DNA of 64,000 nucleotides from Scleroderma bovista (Eukaryota; Basidiomycota; Agaricomycetes; Boletales; Sclerodermataceae): NCBI GenBank assembly GCA_037178675.1, contig JAYMGJ010000309.1:1-64000 (forward strand), read 5' to 3'. Below are positions 11,389 to 21,485 of the stretch, one piece after another. The notes below the pieces were generated by a model. The model saw nothing but the letters and a program-made list of their open reading frames with translations. It did not search any database and was not told where the DNA came from. Positions within the stretch are counted from its first letter, which is position 1. Every line of letters starts with the position of its first letter. The position numbers and the translations under genes were made by a program.

Positions 11389-13458
11389 TCACAGTTCCTT
11401 CACGACCTTCTCTTCCAGCCATTCAGTGGAAGCTGAGTCCACCATCACAACTGGAACCTTGATCTGACCGACTCCAGTATTCAGCTTCTCCCCTCGCCAC
11501 CGCCGATAATCCGAAAATGTCCCGGGTTTGACGATTCGAATTGTAGGCTGACGTAGTCGACCAGCGTCAAATGCACGTTGATGATCATCATTCGTCGACA
11601 AAAGCGCTTCGAAAGCTTTCTGCCGCGCTGAGTTGGCATTGGGACCTATGCCAACGGCATCAGAATCATGTGCAGTCTCTGAACGGAAAGAAGGAATACC
11701 GATGTCGCCTGTAATTTCGAGGATGATGCCTACAGTCTCTGGAAGCTCGCGTCGATCGAGGACAGTCGTGAACTCTTGCACCCGCAATTCGTCGTCTCCA
11801 TTAATCGCCTGAGTCACTTTCACGAGATCTGCCTCCGTAATTACTGCATACTGGGATCGGATCACCAAACTATGTATAAATGGAGTGGAGTGAATCAGGA
11901 CAGAACGACATATCACGTTCTGCTCACTTTTTGCGGCCATGAAACCTGAACACCGGTGAACCGTTGCGCGGATCGAACCCAATGACATGAAAAACATCAT
12001 CTAAGACGTATCTCCAAAGTCCATTCCCTGTCGTAACCACAGCTTGATATAATTTTCCGGGCTGCAGGTCCCACTGTCACAGTATGTGAGTTTAAGCGTA
12101 TGCCAGCGCGGATAAAGATACATACAGCCTGCCGTATATTTCCATGTATCTGGTTGTCCGCTACATCCAAATATTCGACGACATCTTTGGTGCTGGTCAC
12201 GAAGGTTTCGGTGTCTTCGGGGTTGAATGGCCCGGCCAGAAGGCACTCTGTGCATGCATATCCAGGGTTCGTTATGACGACGTTCGTTCCGATCACTGAT
12301 CTTGCCTGACTAGAGTGAGGCCAGTCTGCTGGAACGACCACGTGGAGATCCTTACCATAGGTATTGTGGTGGCAAATATACCACTGCAGATGCACGACAA
12401 CGTCCTGAGATTCGGCCAAACGCGTGGAGCCCATGCGGGACATGAGAATGGAGGGCCTATGCTCCTAAGCTCCTCTGCACGTTGTGGATCAGCGTGCATG
12501 TTAATCTAGTGATGTCAGCACCTGACACTTGTTGAGCATCTCACAATCCCTTACCTGTAAGTAATCCCGTACATGGTCTATGAGCTCAACATTCGGAACG
12601 GCCCCATCTCGTATGCTGGACAAGAGCATGAGCCACTCTTCCTGAACATAAGAGATAAGGTCCATGAAAAACGTGAGAAATGTCGTGGCAATTCGATCTA
12701 AGTTCCGATCGGCCAACGCGAACAAGGCATGGATTAGCAGGAAAGATCGATGATGACTTATGAGACCCGTCGCCCACGGAGCAGCAAGGCCGGGAACTAT
12801 ACATGTAACAACGTATATCAACGGTCATCCATTGTGTGATTTGGTCAAATAAATACTCACTCATAGATGCCATGCGAGTGTTGTCCGTTTCAATTGTCCA
12901 TCCTGCAGAGTTGCGCCAAAACCCAGCCGAGCCGATACAAACAGGAATCCTTTTCACGACCTCCCCAGATTCTGATGTTACATCCACGACATCTCTATAG
13001 CCCACTGAGAAGATACCAGCCATCATGCCCATGCGTTCAGATTCTCCAGCGGCATGAGCAAAACCCACGTGGGTTTCAAAGTATTGCGCGAAGTGCTTGG
13101 GCTTGCTGCCAGACGTGGAGCTAGAGACGCCGAGGTGGCGGGGAAGGCCTGGTGCGAGCAGGTTCTCGACTTCCGACAGCTTGCAGGGGCGTTCCATGAA
13201 CTTCTCCATCCAAGGGCGGTATGCTTCATAGTCCGTGAGAGGGACGAGGCGACGGAAGTCGATCAGAGTAGAATCCTCCTTCACGTAATTATCTGCAATA
13301 GCCAACCGGAAGTCTGCGAGGTGGGACGAGGAGCAGGCATACTGGGAGGTAATATTGGCCCTTATTATCTTCTGCAAACACAAGTCTGTTTCCTCTTTCA
13401 GGGAAGCTGAAAGCTGAGGGGGGAGGGAGATGAGTGGAGATAACCTGGGGGCACTCAT
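11389..13458 (-). CDS. GH3-type acyl-acid amido synthetase, copy 3 (group A, intact)
   Basis: Exons on the minus strand: 13458-12861, 12796-12555, 12505-12356, 12305-12126, 12073-11928, 11869-11700, 11645-11389. They join to 580 codons plus TGA. I chose the ATG at 13458 (MSAPRLSPLISLPPQL) because it aligns with the other copies; an ATG four codons upstream is in frame. The ATP motif is SSSTSGSKPKHFAQY, the second motif NPGYACTECLLAG, and exon 5 reads WDLQPGKLYQAVVTTGNG. The last intron is 54 nt, stop-free and a multiple of three. Expected role as for other GH3 enzymes: ATP-dependent acyl-amino acid conjugation. No broken residue found. Confidence 0.9.
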
Positions 13459-13487
13459 TACTAGCGTCAATGGTGCAAGATGTTCGT

Positions 13488-13501
13488 GGTCCTTTTATGC
13501 A
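13488..13501 (-). promoter_or_regulatory. Probable core promoter of GH3 copy 3
   Basis: The plus strand reads ggtccttttatgca 30-43 bases upstream of the start. The coding strand thus carries an AT-rich box followed by AAGGACC, shared with copies 4, 6 and 7. Confidence 0.4.
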
Positions 13502-14605
13502 TCACCGATGAATAATTGACTCACTCAGCACTGGGAATCAAAATGAGCCACAGTAATTCCAAATGAGCATGGGGCGATGCCTCATGTTTTGCTTCGAAAA
13601 AACTGACCTTATTGTAATTTGTCGAGTTCCCATTTCATGAATTGACTGTTACTTCGATGTCTAGAGATTACGGGCGTGAATATGAACGATGTACGTGATA
13701 CGTGACTGTACAGCGTGCCGGCGAGCAGACAAGACGTAGTATTACTCACCTCAACATGTCATGCTCTAGTACGAGGTATGAAGTCATGCCGAGCAGCCAC
13801 TAGGACTGTCTCCACTTGCTTAGCACCCGCATAGTCCACACGTAAGTGTTCCCACAGTTACTACTCAAGACCCGTCCATTGTCACTGAGCAAGTCAATGG
13901 CGACAATCTGACTGTCACAGGTTGGCCCATAGATCTGATTCTGCCACTACCACCAAGGTTCAAAGCTTATATATAGACCTTAAGTACTGGCCCATTGTGG
14001 CTTGACTCTTGAGCATCATGGCCAACTTTTCCGATCATTTGACTTCGAGTCTCCGACCACTCAACGAGGATATTGATAGCTTGTCAATCAGAACTGTTCG
14101 TCGCATAGTACACCACAGCGCCGGAATTGATTTTTCTTGCATCCTCGGACATCCCACACGGCCCCATCACAGGATTTGGTCACGAGTGATGGGCTTACCA
14201 TCAGTGGCGCAGAACGAACCTAATTGGACGGGAATGCTTGATGAGTCCAACATGATTAATGTGTTTAAATGATTCACCTGGCAAGGTTGCTGAGACTCAC
14301 TCCCAGACCGTAGCCGGAGATTTTGGTATGAACACAAAAAAGGAGCAAAAGCAAAATTGGAACCTGGCACGTTACCGAGTTTTATAAACAAGTTGTTCCG
14401 ATGGTGGGTAGAGGTCGAAAGTTCCAATGAACTACGGGGTAAGCCCTTGTCCTTATAACTTGATCCTCCATCATGACTTTGCTTCATGAAAACCACAAGT
14501 ATTACTGTAAATAATGCTGTCATTGGTTCAACTGGTATATGTATTTCAACATAATTGTAAGTGGGTCTAAAGTTATTCTGCGGATTCGGGCCGCATCGAT
14601 TGCAA
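13502..14605. other. Intergenic region between GH3 copies 3 and 4
   Basis: No confident gene. An 84-codon plus frame (14018-14272, MANFSDHLTSSLRPLNEDID) lies about 50 bases after a TATATATA at 13969 and might be a small gene, but it resembles nothing known. Bases 14545-14563 (ttcaacataattgtaagtg) are a conserved 3'-flank element of the GH3 genes. Confidence 0.4.
14545..14563 (-). promoter_or_regulatory. Conserved GH3 3'-flank element
   Basis: The block ttcaacataattgtaagtg lies about 43 bases beyond the stop of copy 4. Close matches lie at 18901-18918, 21426-21443 and 59276-59291 beyond copies 5, 6 and 7, and part of it at 5687-5700 beyond copy 2. It may be a 3'-processing signal or simply duplicated 3' UTR. 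Confidence 0.45.
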
Positions 14606-16694
14606 TCACAGCTCCTTCACGACTCTCTCTTCCACCCATTCAATGGAAGCCGGGTCAATCATTACTGCAGGGACTTTGATCTGACCAACGCCAGCATTCA
14701 GCTTTTCCCCTCGCCACCGCCGATAATCCGAAAATGTCCCGGGTTTGACGATTCGGATCGTAGGCTGACGTAGTCGAGCGGCGTCGAATGCACGTTGATG
14801 ATCATCATTCGTCGATAAAAGCGCTTCGAAAGCTTTCTGCCGCGCTGAGTTGGCATCGGGACCTATGCCAACGGCATTAGAACCATGTGCGGTCTCTGAA
14901 CGGAGAGAAGGCAAACCGATGTCGCCCGTAATTTCGAGGATGATGCCTACAGTCTCTGGAAGCTCGCGTCGATCGAGGACAGTCGTGAACTCCTGCACCT
15001 GCAAGATGCCCTCTTCATTAATGGCCTGAGTCACTTTTACGAGATCTGACTCCCTAATTATTGCATACTGGGATCGAATCGCCAAACTATGTGTACATGG
15101 AAAATACCATCGAGTCAAGATTAATAGACGAATCGTATGGTTTCACTCACTTCTTGCGGCCATGGTATTTGAATACGGGTGAACCATCGCGAGGATCGAA
15201 CCCAATGACATGAAGCACATCATCTATGACGTATCTCCATAGCCCATCCCGGGTCGTGACCACAGGCTGATATAACTTGCCCGGCTGCAAGTCCCACTAC
15301 AACACGAGTGTGAGGTTGGCCATTAAGGAGCATCTGAGATACGCACTGCCTGGAGAATGCTTTCATGTGTTTGGTTGTCCGCTACATCCAGATACTCAAC
15401 GACATTCGTGGAGTTAACGACGAAGACATCAAGATCTTCGGGGTTGAGCGGCACGCCTATGATACACTCTGTGCATCCGTATCCAGGGCTTGTTATGACG
15501 ACATGTGGTCCAATCACTGACCTCGCCTAAGTATAATCAGACTAATCTGCCGGAATATTATACAGGGATCCTTACTTTGGGCAACGCTGTTGCGAACGTA
15601 CCGCTGCAGATGCAGTGCAGGGTATTCAATTTCGGCCAAATTCGGGGAGCCCAGGCAGGGAAGGAGAACGGAGGGCCTATGCTCGCAAGCTCGTCCGCTC
15701 GTTGTGGATCAGCACGCATATTAACCTATTGCCGTCAGCGTTTGCCACTGGTTGAACATTTCATAAACCCCTACCTGTAGGTAATCCCGGACGTGGTCTA
15801 TGTGATCAATATCCGGAATGATCCCATCTCGTATGCTGGACAGGAGCATGTCCCACTCTTCCTGCATGTAACATACCATATCCATGAAAAAGGTAATAAA
15901 CGTCGTAGAAATTTGCTCCAAGGTCGGATTAGCCAATGCAAACAGGGCATGTATCAGCAGGAAAGATCGGTGGTGACTTATGAGACCCGTCGCCCATGGA
16001 ACAGTATGATATGGAACTACATAGATAACAGCACGTATCAATGACCTTCCATTGTAGTATCTTGGTCAAGTGGACACTCACTCATAGTTGCCATTCGGGT
16101 GTCGTCTGTCTCGACAGTCCACCCTTCACATTTGCGCAGGAACCCAGATGAGGCGATAGAAACAGGAATCTTCTTCACGACCTTTCCAGAAGCTGCTATT
16201 ACGTCGACGATGTCTCTGTAGCTCAGCGAGAACACGGGTGCTATCGTGCCCGTTAAAGCGCTGCTGCGCACGGAGTCTTCAACAGCACGAACCAAGCCCG
16301 TGGTCCCAATGTATCGCGCGAAGTGCTTGGGCTTGCTACCAGACGTGGAGCTAGAGACGGCGAAGTAGCTGGGAAGACCTGGTGCGAGCAGGTTTTCTAC
16401 TTCCGACAGTTTGCAAGGAGGTTCGAAGAACTTGGCCACCCAAGGGCGGTAGGCCTCATAATCTGTAAGAGGGACGAGATTACGGAAGTCTGACAGGACA
16501 CTTGAGTTTTCTTTCACATCCTTGTCTCTGACGGTCGACCGGAAGTCCGCGAGGTCGGGTGAAAAAGAAGCATAATGGGAAGTGATGATCGCCCCTATTG
16601 CATCTTGTAAATGCTGGTCTGTTGTCTGTTTCAGGACAGCTAAAAGTTGAGGTGGCAGGGACGTGAGTGGGTGTACTATGGGAGGAGAAGTCAT
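14606..16694 (-). CDS. GH3-type acyl-acid amido synthetase, copy 4 (group A, intact)
   Basis: Exons on the minus strand: 16694-16082, 16016-15775, 15725-15576, 15526-15347, 15296-15151, 15086-14917, 14862-14606. They join to 585 codons plus TGA. The start ATG at 16694 gives MTSPPIVHPLTSLPPQLL. The ATP motif is SSSTSGSKPKHFARY and the second motif SPGYGCTECIIG. Exon 7 encodes the C-terminal lobe ending ERVVKEL. Its N-terminus (IVHPLTSLPPQL) and second motif (GYGCTEC) resemble group B, while its ATP motif is group A, so it is intermediate. The last intron is 54 nt, in phase and stop-free. No disruption seen; substrate unknown. Confidence 0.9.
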
Positions 16695-16734
16695 TAGCAG
16701 GATAGGTCGGTGGGAAGGAATACAGGGCATTCAT

Positions 16735-16754
16735 GGTCCTTTTTATAAATGCCT
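16735..16754 (-). promoter_or_regulatory. Core promoter of GH3 copy 4
   Basis: The plus strand reads ggtcctttttataaatgcct, so the coding strand has a TATA-like box (TTTATAAA) followed by AAGGACC, 41-60 bases before the start codon. Confidence 0.5.
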
Positions 16755-16867
16755 TTGCCCTATCATAGCCGCATCGAAGACGGAAATCAAAATGGGGAAC
16801 AGTCGATTTGTCAGCTGCGCAAGTGATGCACAAGCCAGAGCAGCCGAACAAGGAGCCCTGATTACTA

Positions 16868-17887
16868 TGGTGCCAATCACTTAGAGGCCACTACATTTGT
16901 GCAGTTGCCAAATTGGCTGGACAAAAATCAAAACCTAACCCTAACCCTATAAAAGTGCTGATTGGGCAAACTTTGATCAGTCTGAGGGGGCTGTTGCTGA
17001 CTGATCGATCTTAGTTCTATTTCATAAAGTTTATGCTAAGTAGCACACACATGTACTACTATAGCACTATGTATTCCTGTGTAGATGAAGTATACCAACC
17101 CAAAAGAGAGCATCAATCTCATCAGTGATGATGCATGTGGAAGTTCACATAAAAGAGATAGTAGGGTTAGGACACCAAATTTTCCATGTAATTGTTATAA
17201 TTTGAGCTGTGGGTGGATGTAGTGGCTTTGACAGCTACACCATGTATACATCCTGCATCAACATAATTTTGAGCCTTGTGCAGATGAAATCAACAAGTGG
17301 TTGAAAACTGGTCTACAATGGCACTTTCTATCATGCAACTTGACCTTGAAAGTGCAGTGCTGGGGAACAGAGCTGCAGTCTACAGTCACCTTGTTTACAA
17401 GGTTACTACACATAGAAATTGTAGACACTATTTTTGTCATCTGTGCAATTGTTCATAGCATTCTACCTTGGCAAAGCCATGGTTCAGAGACTGCTAGGTG
17501 ATAGCACAGGGACTTTTCAGTAGGATATAGTTAATGGTTAGAGATATATGACATCATGCATACATATAAACAAGGTGTCCTCTATTCTCAATGGCTTTGA
17601 GATTCACACAGGAAAAACTCTTATCAAAAGAAACTCAGTTGCACAGCATTTTCACTAATATGGAAGGTGATATACACTATATTTGGTAATATACCCCTTT
17701 CTGGCCAATTTCACACTTTGTGAAAATTTTGGATGGTTCAATTTTGACTCAATTAAAAATCCCTCTTACAGTTTTGTTCTCTTGGTCAAGTGGAGCATTT
17801 TTGTAAGAGGAAATCATAATTGGACTTTTTTTTTGGTGAGTCAAAAATGTTTGCACAAAAGTAGTGGCCTCTAAGTGATTGGCACCA
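16868..17887. mobile_element. Non-autonomous Tc1/mariner-like element (MITE), 1020 bp
   Basis: The left end (16868 onwards, tggtgccaatcacttagagg) and the right end (to 17887) are inverted repeats of about 36 bases with a single mismatch. A TA dinucleotide flanks both ends (16866-16867 and 17888-17889), as for Tc1/mariner insertions. The AT-rich interior has only short frames and no DDE transposase, so it is a deletion derivative or MITE. It sits just upstream of GH3 copy 4. Confidence 0.75.
16934..16949. repeat. Interstitial telomere-like repeat
   Basis: cctaaccctaacccta is two and a half units of the CCCTAA repeat used at most fungal chromosome ends. It lies inside the mariner-like element, so it is not evidence of a nearby telomere. 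Confidence 0.6.
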
Positions 17888-18962
17888 TAGTCCAAAGTAC
17901 GAGTCAGACCTGGTAAGTCGTCAGTGTCTTGATAGTCTACTGCTCAAACATGTCATTACTCAGGACTTCTCATCTATTTTTGATTCCTGAACAGCCAAAG
18001 AATGGAGAAAAATACTATAGTTTAGCGCATCAAAAAAGTTCCCAGGTCATGGGTATGGCCTTAGTAGACGGTGGCGAGGCTGAGCGAACTAATCACCGGT
18101 TGTTGTCTGACTGAGCCAGGATCTTTGACTCAGCGAGGAAAGCCATTGGAAAGCAGACATTGCCACCCTCGGGTTCGAAAGTCGGGAAAAGGCACCGGCC
18201 CACAAACCTTCGCAACATCCAAGTCTTCAATTACCATTTGAGTGGTCGAAGTTACTTATTGTATTGGTCAACCTAGTAACTTCGACCACTCAAAGTCCGA
18301 GAATGACCTGTCAACTTGTAACATCGATCGCAAAGGCTTAGCTTCGCCCAAAACCTGTTCACACAACAGCCTAAGACTTTGCCAAGGCTGGAATTGATAG
18401 CTTGCGGCAGTTTATCACCATGTCAGTCTAGTGATGCCGGCGCCCATATCCACTCCCTTCCAGCTGGGGATACGAATGGGCTTTGAATTCTGATGGCCGA
18501 TCGGAAGACTGCGGATTTAACAATTGATGTACCTCAATGGGAAGATACCAATCAAAACGGGGTCGCCAGGAGCTTCGTGCCAATCGATAACGAGCCAGAA
18601 AGCAGAAGCATATTCGATACCACAGGCGCCTCGTGAGTCATAGCTACGTTTTTTGAATAAAAGAAGGGTCATACTGTGAGTGCGAGTGAAGGCTTTAACT
18701 GATGCGACGGCGTTCCAAGTTGACGTAACAGAGAATTGCTGGAATCCAGAGCATGGCCAATCGTATGTCCAAGGGGCTGGAACCTGGCACCCAATTGCCA
18801 ACTTGCATGGTCAAGTTATTAGTACTCTTCAAGATCTGAGTGTTGGACTGCTGGGCATGACCACACTGTTGCTCCAAAACATCCACACTCACCATGAAGT
18901 TCAACATAATTGTAAGTGCATCATAGATCAACTCTGAAGTTATCAGGCAGAACTGACAGCGA
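17888..18962. other. Intergenic region with hairpin
   Basis: No supported gene. A 94-codon minus frame (18517-18801) contains GIEYASAFWLVIDWHEAPGD, which might be a gene remnant, but I do not recognise it. A perfect hairpin lies at 18237-18294. Confidence 0.4.
18237..18294. repeat. Perfect inverted repeat (20-bp arms, 18-base loop)
   Basis: The arm at 18237-18256 starts tttgagtggtcgaa. The arm at 18275-18294 is its exact reverse complement. No T-run follows and no gene is adjacent. Confidence 0.85.
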
Positions 18963-20996
18963 TCACAGCTCCTTCACAACTCTCCCTTCCAACCATACAA
19001 GGATATTCGGGTCCATCACCACCACTGGAACTTTGGTCTGACCAATAGCGGTCTTCAACTGTTCCCCTCGACACCGCCGATAATCCCTAAATGTCCCGGA
19101 TTTAACAATTCGGATCGTGGGCAGACGTAGTCGACCTGCATCGAATGCACGTTGATGCTCGTCATTTGTTGACACAAGCGCTTCAAAGGCTTTCTGTCGT
19201 GCTGAGCTCGCCTCGGTACCTATGCCAACCATACGAGCATCAAGGGCGGAGCTGTCGAACGGAGACAAGGAGCCATACCGATATCACCGGTAATTTCGAG
19301 GATCAAGCCCACAGTCTCTGGAAGCTCGCGTCGATCGAGAACGCTCATGAACTCCTGCACCTGCACCATGTCTTCTCCGTTAATCGCCTGAATCATTTTC
19401 AGGAGCTCTCCCTCCATAATTGATGCATGTGGGAGTTTGATCACCAAACTATGTACACAAAATAGCAGTGAATTGAGATCGATAGATGAACCACCTGTTA
19501 CACTTACTTCTTGCGGCCATGGTATGTGAATACGGGTGAACCGTTGCGAGGATCGAACCCAATGACATGGAGCACATCGTCTATGACGTATCTCCAGAGT
19601 CCATCCCGGGTCGTGACCACGGGCTGATATAACTTGCCCGGATCTAAGTCCCACTACGACACAGGGGTTGGGTTATCCAAGACAAGCCAAGCCCCGAGAA
19701 CACAAATAGGGAGATACGTACTGCTTGGAGTATGTTTTCATGTGCCTGGTTGTCTACCACCTCCACATACGCAACAACATTCGTGGAGTTAACAACGAAG
19801 ACTTCAACGTCTTCGCGGTTGAGCGGCACGCCTACGAGACACTCTGTACATCCGTATCCACCGCTCGTTACGGCGATGTTTGGTCCGACCACTGACCTCG
19901 CCTAAGTTAATCAGACTAATCTGCCGGAATATTATACAGGGATCCTTACTTTGGGCAACGCTGTTGCAGGCGTACCGCTGCAGATGCAGAGCAAGGTATG
20001 CAACTTCGGCCAAATTCGGGGAGCCCAGGCAGGGGAGGAGAACGGAGGACCTATGCTCGCAAGCTCGTCCGCTCGTTGTGGATCAGCACGGATATTAACC
20101 TATTTCCGTCAGCGTTTGCCACTGGTTGAACGCTTCATAAACCCCTACCTGTAGGTAATCCCGGACATGGTCCGTGTGATCAATATCCGGAATTATCCCT
20201 TCTCGTATGCTGGATAGGAGCATGTCCCACTCTTCCTGTATGTAGTACACCATATCCATGAAAAAGGTAATGAACGTCGTAGAAATTTACTCCAAGGTCG
20301 GATTAGCCGATGCAAACAGGGCATGTATCAGCAGGAAAGATCGATCGTGATCTATGAGACCCGTCGCCCACGGAGCAGTATGGTATGGAACTACACAAAT
20401 AACAACATGTATCAATGTCCATCTATTGTAGTATTTTGGTCAAGTGGACACTCACTCATAGATGCCATTCGCGTGTTGTCTGTCTTGATTGATCATCCTT
20501 GAAGGCTGCGCATGATCCCGCATGAGACGCCAGTAACAGGCATCATCTTTACCACTTCGTCAGAAGCCGTTGTCACTTCGACGACGTCTCTGTAGCCCCA
20601 CCAAAGGATGTTCATTGCCGTGGCTGAGAAAGAGTCACTGCCAGGACGAATCAAGCCCATGGATTCTAGGTATCGTGTGAAGTACTTGGGCTTGCTACCA
20701 GACGTGGAGCTAGTGATGGTGATGTAGCTAGGAAGACCTGGTGCGAGCAGGTTTTCTACTTCCGACAGTTTACAAGGGCGTTCGAAAAACTTGGCCATCC
20801 AAGGGCGATATGCCTCATAGTCTGTAAGGGGAACAAGGCTACGGAAGTCTGTGAGATAGGGCGAGGAAGAAGCAAAACGGGAAGTGATGAGGACCCCTAT
20901 TACATTTTGCAACCGTTGGTCTGTTGCCTCTTTCAAGATAGCTAAAAGTTGAGGTGGCAGAGACGGGAGCGGGTGTACTATGGGAAGAGAAGTCAT
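18963..20996 (-). pseudogene. GH3 copy 5 (group B), inactivated
   Basis: Same exon layout as the intact copies, from ATG at 20996 to TGA at 18963, but broken. At 20493-20495 a TGG codon (Trp in QGWSIETDN of copies 6 and 7) has become TGA. At 20287-20289 a CAA codon (Gln in LEQIS of copy 4) has become TAA. Exon 1 has also lost about 20 codons: FRS joins directly to LVPLTDYEAYRPW, skipping the segment that begins RDKGVKEDS in copy 6, probably by recombination between two FR-coding stretches. Homology with the copy-6 promoter stops near 21032, so the GGTCC/TATA block is missing. The ATP motif (SSTSGSKPKYFTRY) is intact. Confidence 0.88.
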
Positions 20997-21032
20997 TAAG
21001 AGGGTAGGTTGGTGTTGGGGAATTTATACTCA

Positions 21033-21485
21033 ACAGGTCTCAGGAATTTCTCTCACCAGAACACGGCCGAGCTTCAAGGGCCTAAGCGCGCTGTGGTTCA
21101 ACAAAATTCCCGTGTAATGCTCGATGTAACAGTAGTGACGACTGGTTAAACATCCCGAGCGGCGCGGATTATATGTTTTAGATAAGGAGCAGCTGGCGGA
21201 CGTGTCCACTGCCTCCATCAGATGCTGTGTTTGAGTTCAATGTGCCGGTCTTAGCATGTGTGTTGCGCCAAGTGGGAACCTTTATACTTACATAAAACTG
21301 GTGCCTGTACTTTGCCAACTTCCAGGTTTTTCAAGAGAAATTGGCATTGGACTGCTGGGCATGACCTTCAAACATCCACACTCACCAAGAAGTAATGCTG
21401 TCATTAGCTCAACTAGTTTACATATTTCAACATAATTGAAAGTGGATGGACCAACTCTGAAGTTATCAGTCAGAACTGACGGCAA
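21033..21485. other. Intergenic region between GH3 copies 5 and 6
   Basis: No gene seen. It includes the 3'-flank element of copy 6 (21426-21443) and the truncated 5' flank of copy 5. Confidence 0.5.

Noticed and set aside
16934..16949. Chromosome end
   Set aside because: Only two and a half CCCTAA units, placed inside a transposon with normal genes on both sides.
19260..19330. Shared frameshift in group-B GH3 copies
   Set aside because: The apparent frameshift present in copies 5, 6 and 7 is a normal GT-AG intron; joining DIG to TEA restores the frame.
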